From a bacterium (lineage in GTDB: Bacteria > Auribacterota > UBA3054 > B51-G9): DNA of 6,338 bases. Within the stretch, counting starts at the first letter, position 1. Every line of letters starts with the position of its first letter. Positions 1 through 5,794 of this stretch are shown here, one piece after another. Where the stretch lies: the NCBI GenBank assembly GCA_029933535.1, contig JAOZNZ010000203.1, positions 1 through 6,338 of the forward strand. The letters run 5' to 3'. A model generated the notes under the pieces. The model was not told where the DNA came from and did not search any database. It saw nothing but the letters and a program-made list of their open reading frames with translations. Both the position numbers and the translations under genes were made by a program.

Positions 1-1013
1 ATTTCGAGGTTAATATTTCCTGATTTAAAGCAGTGATTTGAAACTGTCATATCCCAATTGAAATTAAATACTAAGTTAGAAATATTTACATTATTAAAAA
101 AGTTTGTTACATTTTGATTTAGCTTTGCTTCAGAAATTTTTTCGCTGAATGCAGCTTTTATACGATTAATTTCATTTGAAAAACAATTATAAACAGTATC
201 AAAAGGTGAACTGTCATCTACATTTTTGTGAGAGTTTGCCACTTTTACGATTTTAGAATTATTTCCTGTTTTTTTCCCTGAATCAACAATCATATTAATA
301 GTTTTCCAATCGATATTATTTGCTGCGACATTCAATTTTAAGAAGGAGTTATCCGGTATAGTTCTGCATTTTGCGGAAAAGAGGATAGAGTTGTTAGTTT
401 TCCCGTTAAAATTTGCTGAGATAAAAACATTCCATAATTCTTTATTTTTATCAGGAGGAGAGAAGAAATTATGAATGTATAAATTAAGATTATTTATTGA
501 CCATAAAAAATCTCTATTGTCATGATCATGGCAAATAATATTAAGATTTTTAATTTCCATTTCAGGAATTGAGAGAACAATTTCTGTTTGGGATTTAGCT
601 TGCTTATTTGTTTCCGTGTTGAAAAGCTCATCTATTTCTTTCTGCTTAATACCTTTATTAAATATAAATATATTCCCGTCATTATCTTCGAGAACAGAAA
701 TAAATATATTCTCTATGTAAAAACAGTCAAGTTGAAATCTCCATAAAAATAATGAACGGGCAAGCTCAAGCGATATTTTTACTTTCTCAATATTAAGAAT
801 CTGACGCGGTACAGGCGCCTTCTCAAAAATTGAAAAATCATTGCCGGAAAATGTCATCGTAAAAAGATTGAAAGAAATATCATTAACTTTAAGTGAAAGA
901 TTGTCCGTCGCGTTGGTAATAACAGATGCCGATGCGATATGAATTGACAGAAAGACTAAAATGAATATTATAGTCTTTATTGAGTTTGTTAATTTATTTT
1001 TTACTGTGCTCAT
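1..1013 (-). CDS. Exported AsmA/DUF748-like protein, N-terminal part (gene continues past the left edge)
   Basis: An open frame of about 337 codons without a stop runs from an ATG at 1013 off the left end, so the C-terminus is missing. The chosen start gives a convincing signal sequence: a lysine-containing n-region (residues 1-13), a hydrophobic core (about 14-26, with IIFILVFL), and a likely cleavage after ASA near residue 29. Residues 38-120 have the AsmA/DUF748 rhythm: LSLKVNDISFNLFTMTFSG, then a strand pair ending in NIEKVKISLELARSLFLWRFQ, then YIENIFISVLEDNDGNIFIF. In that family this is the start of a long beta-rich periplasmic protein that sits between the membranes and is linked to lipid or outer-membrane homeostasis. 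The ATG lies inside the 3' end of trmH (20-nt overlap, different frame), so the two are probably translationally coupled. A weak GTGGAT lies just before the start; no strong ribosome site is seen. The family assignment rests on pattern, not on a catalytic motif, and exact function is unknown. Confidence 0.7.
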   Translation of the reverse strand, partial: MSTVKNKLTNSIKTIIFILVFLSIHIASASVITNATDNLSLKVNDISFNLFTMTFSGNDFSIFEKAPVPRQILNIEKVKISLELARSLFLWRFQLDCFYIENIFISVLEDNDGNIFIFNKGIKQKEIDELFNTETNKQAKSQTEIVLSIPEMEIKNLNIICHDHDNRDFLWSINNLNLYIHNFFSPPDKNKELWNVFISANFNGKTNNSILFSAKCRTIPDNSFLKLNVAANNIDWKTINMIVDSGKKTGNNSKIVKVANSHKNVDDSSPFDTVYNCFSNEINRIKAAFSEKISEAKLNQNVTNFFNNVNISNLVFNFNWDMTVSNHCFKSGNINLE

Positions 1014-1590
1014 TTATCCACTTGGTGCGAAGTTCATTTTTCCGATTGTCGGGAATGAAAATTGAATTGTCAGTGTTATTTCTTAATTTAAAAGATAAAG
1101 TTGCTAATGCGATTGCAGAGGCCACTGAAACGTTTAGGCTTTGTACAAAGCCGTACATTGGAATAATAGCTTTTCCGTCGCATAGATCGGTAATTTCATT
1201 TTGAACACCTCTGTGTTCATTTCCAACGACGATAGCGATAGGGGAATTGATGGGGATTTCGTTAATTGGCAAAGCGTTTTCAGCGAAGCATGTGGAATAA
1301 ATAGCGAAGTTTTTTTCTTTTAAGAAATCGGCACATTTTTTAAAATCTTTCCAAAGATGAATAGTCAACCATTTTTCGCATTTATTAGTGATTTCTCTAT
1401 TTACAACAAATTTTTCTGTAGTTTCAATAATATGAACATCCTGAACGCCGAAAGCTTCGCATGAACGAAGAACAGCCGAGATATTATGGGAATCATAAAC
1501 GTTATCGAGAACGATAGTTAATTTATTAAGGCGCTGGTTAAGCACGGCATTCATTTTTGCCAATCTTTTATCGGTAATTATTTGAGTCAT
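994..1590 (-). CDS. trmH: TrmH-family tRNA (guanosine 2'-O)-methyltransferase (SpoU superfamily)
   Basis: This 198-residue protein is a cytoplasmic SAM-dependent RNA 2'-O-ribose methyltransferase with a SPOUT (trefoil-knot) fold. All three SpoU motifs are visible. Motif 1 is residues 30-49 (N-V-Y-D-S-H-N-I-S-A-V-L-R), with Asn36 and Arg42, the latter matching the catalytic arginine of TrmH. Motif 2 is residues 121-132 (VVGNEHRGV). Motif 3 is residues 143-160 (IPMYGFVQSLNVSVASAI), with Ser151 and Asn153, nearly identical to the motif in E. coli TrmH. The short length, the N-terminal 'RLAKMNAVLNQRLNKLTIVL' helix and the lack of an RlmB-type N-terminal L30e domain favour TrmH (Gm18 of tRNA) over the 23S rRNA enzyme RlmB. 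The start fits the family N-terminus; no Shine-Dalgarno is evident before it (TATATTTTCT). It is the first gene of a unit with the downstream AsmA-like gene, which it overlaps by 20 nt. A 64-bp palindromic element lies in its leader, 15 nt before the start. Confidence 0.9.
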   Translation of the reverse strand: MTQIITDKRLAKMNAVLNQRLNKLTIVLDNVYDSHNISAVLRSCEAFGVQDVHIIETTEKFVVNREITNKCEKWLTIHLWKDFKKCADFLKEKNFAIYSTCFAENALPINEIPINSPIAIVVGNEHRGVQNEITDLCDGKAIIPMYGFVQSLNVSVASAIALATLSFKLRNNTDNSIFIPDNRKNELRTKWINEHSKK

Positions 1591-1605
1591 AGAAAATATA
1601 AATTG

Positions 1606-1669
1606 ACCACAAAGGCACGAAGTTCACAAAGAAGAAATAAAAACTTAGTGTTCTTAGAGTCTTAGTGGT
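1606..1669. repeat. Imperfect palindromic element of CACNAAG units in the trmH leader
   Basis: Two 26-bp arms (1606-1631 and 1644-1669) are inverted copies of each other with 19 of 26 positions matching, separated by 12 bp. Each arm is itself three tandem units of 8-9 bp with core CACNAAG (ACCACAAAG, GCACGAAG, TTCACAAAG in the left arm). From memory, near-identical ACCACNAAG-type arms are scattered through intergenic regions of many unrelated bacteria, often giving spurious short ORFs. It is therefore probably a dispersed, non-coding palindromic repeat (REP-like) rather than a local feature. Here it ends 15 nt before the trmH ATG, so it would form a hairpin in the trmH leader RNA. Confidence 0.7.
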
Positions 1670-1697
1670 AAAAATTATATAAGTGGTTATTATTCAT

Positions 1698-1706
1698 ATT
1701 ATACCA
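1698..1706 (-). promoter_or_regulatory. Probable extended -10 promoter of the trmH operon
   Basis: On the minus strand TGGTATAAT (1706 to 1698) is a perfect -10 hexamer with an extended TGn element. No -35 match exists at the right distance, because that stretch is the stem of the upstream terminator. Predicted start of transcription is near 1691, giving a leader of about 100 nt that contains the palindromic repeat. A second TATAAT at 1679-1674, also without a -35, is a weaker alternative. Confidence 0.5.
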
Positions 1707-1741
1707 AAAAAATAAAAAAAAGCGCCGGTAAAAACCGGCGC
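1706..1741 (-). terminator. Intrinsic terminator for minus-strand transcripts
   Basis: A 7-bp all-GC stem (GCGCCGG at 1722-1728 with CCGGCGC at 1735-1741) encloses a 6-nt loop. On the minus strand it is followed by TTTTTTTTATTTTTTT (1721 to 1706). It would end transcripts coming from the lectin gene and from the structured RNA just upstream, insulating trmH. On the plus strand no U-run follows, so it is one-directional. Confidence 0.85.
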
Positions 1742-1863
1742 AATAAAAAAAGAGATGGGCAGATCCAAAGAGGTCAGAAAGGGTAGGAGGGTATTTCGCA
1801 AACCACAAGTGGTCTGCAGTGTGTGTCGCATCTGTCGGAGGTACGGATCGTATCCCATCTCTT
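1742..1863 (-). ncRNA. Candidate structured small RNA (unclassified; rod with large internal bubble)
   Basis: Minus-strand RNA from about 1863 to 1742 folds into one rod. The closing stem is 10 perfect base pairs (AAGAGATGGG at 1863-1854 with CCCATCTCTT at 1759-1750). Then come GATCC/GGATC (1849-1845 with 1766-1762), CAGA/TCTG (1834-1831 with 1778-1775), a 13/19-nt bubble, and an 8-bp apical hairpin (1817-1798) with a CUUG loop. Several positions pair as G-U only on the minus strand (1814/1801, 1852/1760) and are mismatched on the plus strand, so minus is the likely sense. The closing stem runs straight into seven Ts (1750-1744), and a second terminator follows. Three C-rich segments, ACCUCC (1842-1837), CCCUCCUACCC (1791-1781) and ACCUC (1774-1770), lie in loops. 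I do not recognise an Rfam family. The closing stem-bubble-apical stem layout recalls 6S RNA, but it is shorter than usual. It could instead be a structured 3' UTR of the lectin gene. Confidence 0.55.
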
Positions 1864-1867
1864 AAAG

Positions 1868-1873
1868 TCTATA
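1868..1873 (-). promoter_or_regulatory. Possible -10 box of the structured RNA
   Basis: TATAGA (1873 to 1868, minus) lies so that transcription would begin at 1861-1863, exactly at the base of the closing stem of the RNA candidate. No -35 hexamer is recognisable 16-18 bp upstream (ATATAA), so this is a weak or activator-dependent promoter, or chance in AT-rich DNA. Confidence 0.35.
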
Positions 1874-1956
1874 AAGATCAAGTTTGTACGTTATATATGG
1901 CAAGATGTGTGCCACAAATGATAATAGTGGAATGGGAGTACTACATTATCTTAATA

Positions 1957-1973
1957 TGCGCAAAATTTGCACA
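1957..1973. repeat. Short palindrome downstream of the lectin gene
   Basis: TGCGCAAA and TTTGCACA form an inverted repeat around one central base (7 of 8 matching). On the minus-strand RNA the odd position becomes a G-U pair, giving a hairpin about 25 nt after the lectin stop codon. No U-run follows, so it is not a standard terminator. It could stabilise the 3' end of the mRNA or be a protein-binding site. It is flanked by two direct copies of ACATTATC (1943-1950 and 1973-1980). Confidence 0.35.
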
Positions 1974-1997
1974 CATTATCATTGAGTTGTGCAACGA

Positions 1998-3668
1998 TTA
2001 CTCGAATAAAATCCGTTTGGCGCGTGTTTTAAAACTTTTTAAACATAATAAAAATACAAACGCTGATAAGAGCGGTTCCGGAATTTGTTTTCCATACCAT
2101 ATCTCTAAATCACTTGACCACCAGTCCGGTTTCATTGCGAAAACGGCTGTTCCGTCAGGTTTAAAGTCAAATCCGGCCACGGATTGTAAAAAGTAACATC
2201 CTTCGTAATTGCCATACGGTGCGTTAGTAAGATATTCACTAAAAGTCCATGCGCCTCCCGCGTTAGACCACATTTCGATGTAATTTGTGCCGTTGTGCCG
2301 ACCGTTGAAGATTACCCATGCATTGTTATAGTCATCAACAGCAACTGCAGCGCGCGGAAAGTCCGGATCAATAACAGAAAAGTAATTAGATTTCCAGTTT
2401 CCGGAAGAATTATCGAAGACAGCGCATCGATCTGTCGGCTGATGTTTTAAAACAATATATGCTTTGTTATTTTTATCGAGACAAAAACCTAATTGATTAG
2501 GCCAGTTATCCGATGAAACAACTTCTTCCCAGGAAAAAATTGAGGAACCGGGCGAGGTTTCAGTGCCAAAAAGAACATGGTCCCTATCGGGTGAACCGCC
2601 GGGACCGCAGATTACAATTCTAATTTTGTCATCGGTGCCAACGCGCATAGCGAAAGATTTATCTCCGTTATTAGGATTATAGGAATTTCCGAGTGGATAT
2701 TTCACAAAATCTCCATTATCATTTTGCCGGAAAAAATAAGCAGGCATATCTTCACCTTCGGCTCTTATCATTACATTTGCTTTTCCGGCGGAGAATTTAA
2801 CATCAAGACGCGCATTGGCGAGATTGTCAGTTATAATTTGTTCTGTTGACCACATTGAAGCATCGCATTGAGCATCATAACCGAGAAAATTAGTTAAGTT
2901 TACTACGCCGTCAGAAATTCTTACTTCATCAATATATGCGGTTACCCAGTCAGCATTACCTCCATTCCATTTTCCACGTCCGATAGTCCAGGGTTTGTTT
3001 TCATTAAAAAGCGCTCCGCCGGAAACACCGGTTTCACGGCCTTGTAGTTCGTAACTTTCACCCGGGCGTTTAATATAAAATTCTGCTTTATTTCCATCGC
3101 AAACAGCGGCAACAAAATACCATATACCGGGAGAAATAACTATAGAGCTTTCAATGAGGTGAAGATTTTTATTTCCGTCAATAAACTCGAGCTCAAGTTT
3201 TCCGTTGTGTCTGAGATGTTTAAGCGCAAAAGTAGAAAACCAAGGGTCATCAATCATTCCCTTACGTGGTTGACCGTCTTTTCCTACAATGGTCTGATAG
3301 CTGTTTGTATCGATAAATTTCACCATTGCTTCGATTGACCACCCGCTGCTGAAATCGTGTGAATTTATCTCTACGGCCCAGGAGTATAAATCATCGTAAG
3401 GGGTGAATTTTAATGATAATTTGTTATCAGCTTTTGTTACAGGCACATCCCCGAACGGGATTTCATTTGTATATAAAGGCGAAGTGTCGGCATTATAAGT
3501 TTGCATATAATTTCCGTTGCCTGAAGAATCGTAATACCAGTTGATTTGATAATGATCGTTAACCCAGCCGTTTGTACCTTCCTCGAATCGCCAGTAAGCG
3601 ACAGTTTGCGCTGCATCACCGCAGTAAGCGATCAAGATCACAAATAATAATAATAATTTAGCCGGCAT
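1998..3668 (-). CDS. Exported LamG/concanavalin-like lectin protein with propeller-like repeats and PEP-CTERM-like anchor
   Basis: This 556-residue protein has four parts. Residues 1-20 are a signal peptide (MPAKLLLLFVILIAYCGDAA, cleavage likely after DAA). Residues 22-262 form a LamG-type (Laminin_G_3) jelly-roll: AYWRFEEG at the start, WSIEAMVKF near 110-118, WYFVAAVCDGNKAEFYI near 183-199, and the hallmark AYIDEVRISDG at 244-254. Residues 285-528 hold about five degenerate beta-propeller-like repeats (for example AVAVDDYNNAWVIFN, 440-455). The C-terminus has PEP (530-532), a hydrophobic stretch (533-543) and a basic tail (KSFKTRAKR, 544-552), the three-part layout of a PEP-CTERM signal recognised by exosortase. 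It thus likely binds carbohydrate and is sorted to the cell surface or matrix. The ATG is 5 nt after the stop of the GH51-type gene, so the pair is one transcript and probably coupled; no clear ribosome site is seen. The hydrophobic run is short for a PEP-CTERM tail. No hydrolase motif is visible. Confidence 0.85.
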   Translation of the reverse strand: MPAKLLLLFVILIAYCGDAAQTVAYWRFEEGTNGWVNDHYQINWYYDSSGNGNYMQTYNADTSPLYTNEIPFGDVPVTKADNKLSLKFTPYDDLYSWAVEINSHDFSSGWSIEAMVKFIDTNSYQTIVGKDGQPRKGMIDDPWFSTFALKHLRHNGKLELEFIDGNKNLHLIESSIVISPGIWYFVAAVCDGNKAEFYIKRPGESYELQGRETGVSGGALFNENKPWTIGRGKWNGGNADWVTAYIDEVRISDGVVNLTNFLGYDAQCDASMWSTEQIITDNLANARLDVKFSAGKANVMIRAEGEDMPAYFFRQNDNGDFVKYPLGNSYNPNNGDKSFAMRVGTDDKIRIVICGPGGSPDRDHVLFGTETSPGSSIFSWEEVVSSDNWPNQLGFCLDKNNKAYIVLKHQPTDRCAVFDNSSGNWKSNYFSVIDPDFPRAAVAVDDYNNAWVIFNGRHNGTNYIEMWSNAGGAWTFSEYLTNAPYGNYEGCYFLQSVAGFDFKPDGTAVFAMKPDWWSSDLEIWYGKQIPEPLLSAFVFLLCLKSFKTRAKRILFE

Positions 3669-3673
3669 AGAAT

Positions 3674-5614
3674 TTATTTGGTAAATTGAATTATTGATAC
3701 AGATCTTTTTGGTAGAGAAACGGTAACTTTATTGTTGGAAATTGTAATGGGTGTATTAGTAAAATAACCGAGTTCGGGACCTGTTTGTTCATACCAGCCA
3801 TAGCCTGCAAATTGTAGTTTTCTATGAATCGCGCTGTTATTTATACCGGAAAAATTGGAAAGATCAATTGTAACAGGAATATCTTTTGTAAAATGCCTGT
3901 TTATAACATGAAAAAAAATGTTGGTAGAATCTTCAGTTGCAAGAGCATCCACAATGGCAATTTTTTCTTTTGAAAAAATATCATGCATTTTAAAGGGTTG
4001 ATTATATGTTGGCACATTTTTTCTTTCAATGTCTATAAGAGAAGCTCCGTGATATTTTGAATAAAACATCGTTACCATTCCTGATGGCAGAAAAAACGGG
4101 TCGAATTTCTCAGCGTCGCTAACTACTATTGAAGCAATCGACCAGTGTTTGCCTACCGTCATTGATTGGCATGCAATTGAAACAACATCTCCGGCACGAA
4201 TATACGCGTGGAGATATCCTGCGTCTCCAATAGCTTGCGCTGTGATAGATTTATACCAGTTACCGGGCTCGTCCCACCATCCGTTCCAGTTCCACTCTGT
4301 AACAGCGACAGGGAGGTTTTTACTTCTGCCCTGTTCAATAGCCATACCGCCTATAATTGATTCGCCGTGAGAGTTGAAAGTATTTGGGATACCCACCCAT
4401 GCATACCAGATATCTTCCATGGAAAGTTTATCAACTGACCATGGGGAACCGTTTTTTTCAAGATTGCCATTATTAATTTCCCACGGCATATAGTCGTGTT
4501 GAACAATATAAAGGCCGTTAGTTCCGATTCTATCTATTACGGCAGCAATTTGATAAGATGAAATAGCGTCAACAAGAATTTGAATATTCGGGTCGACTTC
4601 TCTCATTTTGTCTACATAAGCTCTAACATAATTTGCGTAAGTAATTGCTGAAATTCCGCCATCGTAAAACCAGGTTTCATTCCCTATTTGAAAATATTTA
4701 ATTCTAAACGGTGCGGCGTGACCATTCGTCGCACGAACAGCCGGCCAGTCGAGCATTCCGGCAGGTAAAGGTGCGCCCTGTTCCGCGTTGCAATACGCAA
4801 CGAGCGATGCGGCATGCAAAGCGGCATCAGAAAGTGTTTTAACGCCTGCTACGGCATCGCGGAAGTTTACAGGAATAATTGATTCGTTATTCAGATTTGT
4901 TATCAGATCGTAAAATTCATCATATCCGAAAAAGTTTGAAACCGAGCCGCCGAGATGGCCGATTGTAACCGGTCGCGGTAATGGCTGCCCGGCAGAATTT
5001 GTTCGTCCCGGAACGTTGTCGATCATATCTGTCCAGTCGATATAATCTATATCTGTTCCGCCGGGGAACCGGTAAAGGGGAGTATGCATTTGTCGAAGTT
5101 TTTCAATCAATTTAGGTTGAAGTTTATGAGTGCCGTTTATGGTGCCGGCTTCGATACCGATTTCACCGTGCCAGCTTGGTCTTTCCATAAAGGAGCTGAA
5201 AATTCGGCTATCGACTTTATTTAATGTATTTTTTGTGATTTTATAACTTATTGGATTGCCGTTTTGACTATAAAATGCAACCCCTCCGGTAGGTTTGTTT
5301 GCTGCCGCCATAGCTTTTTCATCGCTGAAAGTCAAAGAAACAATTCCTCCCCGATTAAACGGTGTGATTTTATATGGAAGAAAAGGTCCGGAATCTCCAG
5401 TCTCTTTCGCGCAGACTAATTGATAACTGTCACCGGGCGAGCGAGCGGAAAGGTAACTGACAACAACTTTGCCGTTTTGATCAATTGTCATTGAAGGAAT
5501 AACGCCTGAATTAGCGATTAAGTTACTGTCGGCAATGTTTTTTGTCCAGATGAAGTGTGGTTCAGCTGATACAAAAGCATTAACAAAGAAGATTATAGAA
5601 AAGAAGTATTTCAT
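3674..5614 (-). CDS. Exported GH51-type glycoside hydrolase (alpha-L-arabinofuranosidase-like)
   Basis: This 646-residue protein begins with a signal peptide (1-17, cleavage after VSA), then a non-catalytic beta-rich segment (about 20-127), then a clan GH-A TIM barrel with GH51 landmarks. These are YRFPGG (181-186, compare GH51 'LRYPGG'), FFGYDEFYDL (228-237), YCN (274-276), and KYFQIGNE (306-313), where Glu313 after Asn312 is the expected acid/base. AVTEWNW (437-443) gives Glu440 as the expected nucleophile, and HAYIRAGDVVSIACQ (469-483) matches the GH51 stretch after the nucleophile. The 127-residue gap between the two glutamates fits the family. A C-terminal beta-sandwich (about 555-646) closes the protein. 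GH51 enzymes are retaining arabinofuranosidases or, less often, endoglucanases; the exact substrate cannot be read here. The export signal is unusual for GH51, which is often cytoplasmic, and points to action outside the inner membrane. It has its own consensus promoter, no Shine-Dalgarno, and shares a transcript with the downstream lectin gene. Confidence 0.85.
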   Translation of the reverse strand: MKYFFSIIFFVNAFVSAEPHFIWTKNIADSNLIANSGVIPSMTIDQNGKVVVSYLSARSPGDSYQLVCAKETGDSGPFLPYKITPFNRGGIVSLTFSDEKAMAAANKPTGGVAFYSQNGNPISYKITKNTLNKVDSRIFSSFMERPSWHGEIGIEAGTINGTHKLQPKLIEKLRQMHTPLYRFPGGTDIDYIDWTDMIDNVPGRTNSAGQPLPRPVTIGHLGGSVSNFFGYDEFYDLITNLNNESIIPVNFRDAVAGVKTLSDAALHAASLVAYCNAEQGAPLPAGMLDWPAVRATNGHAAPFRIKYFQIGNETWFYDGGISAITYANYVRAYVDKMREVDPNIQILVDAISSYQIAAVIDRIGTNGLYIVQHDYMPWEINNGNLEKNGSPWSVDKLSMEDIWYAWVGIPNTFNSHGESIIGGMAIEQGRSKNLPVAVTEWNWNGWWDEPGNWYKSITAQAIGDAGYLHAYIRAGDVVSIACQSMTVGKHWSIASIVVSDAEKFDPFFLPSGMVTMFYSKYHGASLIDIERKNVPTYNQPFKMHDIFSKEKIAIVDALATEDSTNIFFHVINRHFTKDIPVTIDLSNFSGINNSAIHRKLQFAGYGWYEQTGPELGYFTNTPITISNNKVTVSLPKRSVSIIQFTK

Positions 5615-5617
5615 AAC

Positions 5618-5653
5618 TATTTATATTATAGTACAAAACATAAATACTGTCAA
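5618..5653 (-). promoter_or_regulatory. Perfect-consensus sigma-70 promoter of the GH51-lectin operon
   Basis: On the minus strand TTGACA (5653 to 5648), a 17-bp spacer and TATAAT (5630 to 5625) match the consensus at every position. The predicted start is the A at 5618, only 4 nt before the ATG at 5614. The mRNA would be almost leaderless, which agrees with the absence of a Shine-Dalgarno before this gene. Confidence 0.85.
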
Positions 5654-5682
5654 ACGAAAATCCAACCTGCGACTATTAATCA

Positions 5683-5700
5683 CGCACGCTGCGGCGTGTG
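5683..5700. repeat. GC-rich palindrome upstream of the GH51 promoter
   Basis: CGCACGC (5683-5689) and GCGTGTG (5694-5700) pair around a TGCG loop, with one G-U pair on the plus-strand RNA. It is a GC-rich island in otherwise AT-rich intergenic DNA, about 30 bp upstream of the -35 box. It has no U-run on either side, so it is not a terminator. A regulator-binding site or a repeat remnant are both possible. Confidence 0.4.
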
Positions 5701-5722
5701 TTATTTCATTGGGCAGCGGACT

Positions 5723-5758
5723 GGAAATAAAAAAGGCGCAACCATAAGTTGCGCCTTT
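5723..5758 (-). terminator. Intrinsic terminator of the TIGR04073-family gene
   Basis: An 11-bp stem (AAAGGCGCAAC at 5732-5742 with GTTGCGCCTTT at 5748-5758) encloses a 5-nt loop. On the minus strand it is followed by TTTATTTCC, making a TTTTTTATTT run after the GC-rich part. It lies 37 nt past the stop codon of the gene at 5795-6226. On the plus strand the run after the stem is short (TTTAATAAATT), so it works mainly for minus transcripts. Confidence 0.9.
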
Positions 5759-5794
5759 AATAAATTCTAATTTAAAGTTAAATTAAATAAAAAA

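Noticed and set aside
980..1204. Plus-strand open frame of 74 codons with a hydrophobic start.
   Set aside because: It is antisense to trmH and to the signal peptide of the AsmA-like gene; the hydrophobicity comes from the opposite strand.
1750..1863. 6S RNA on the plus strand, because TATTTCGCAAACCACAAG (1792-1809) resembles a segment of E. coli 6S RNA (TATTTCATACCACAAG).
   Set aside because: The plus-strand fold loses two pairs that exist as G-U on minus, no promoter is visible at its 5' end, no U-run follows 1863, and 114 nt is short for 6S. The likeness is short and may be chance.
1742..1863. 5S rRNA or small SRP RNA, suggested by the 10-bp terminal stem and length near 115 nt.
   Set aside because: The conserved 5S loop sequence (CCGAAC...GAAGU) and the SRP domain IV (GGAA loop, GUCAGG/AGCAG) are absent on both strands.
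1591..1863. A riboswitch controlling trmH (structured RNA, then terminator, then gene).
   Set aside because: No segment of the RNA is complementary to the terminator stem GCGCCGG to act as an antiterminator, and a -10 box for trmH lies after the terminator.
1819..2196. Plus-strand open frame of 125 codons.
   Set aside because: It begins inside the structured RNA and runs antisense into the 3' end of the lectin gene; no ribosome site and no recognisable protein features.
3437..3619. Minus-strand open frame of 60 codons.
   Set aside because: It is an out-of-frame frame inside the lectin gene, with no family resemblance.
3600..3668. Lipoprotein signal in the lectin protein (LIAYC at residues 12-16).
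   Set aside because: The residue before the cysteine is tyrosine, not Gly, Ala or Ser; an ordinary cleavage after DAA fits better.
4149..4370. Plus-strand open frame of 73 codons.
   Set aside because: It is the antisense shadow of the conserved GH51 catalytic region.
5535..5747. Plus-strand open frame of 70 codons spanning the GH51 promoter.
   Set aside because: It is antisense to the GH51 signal peptide, the promoter and the terminator, with no coding character.
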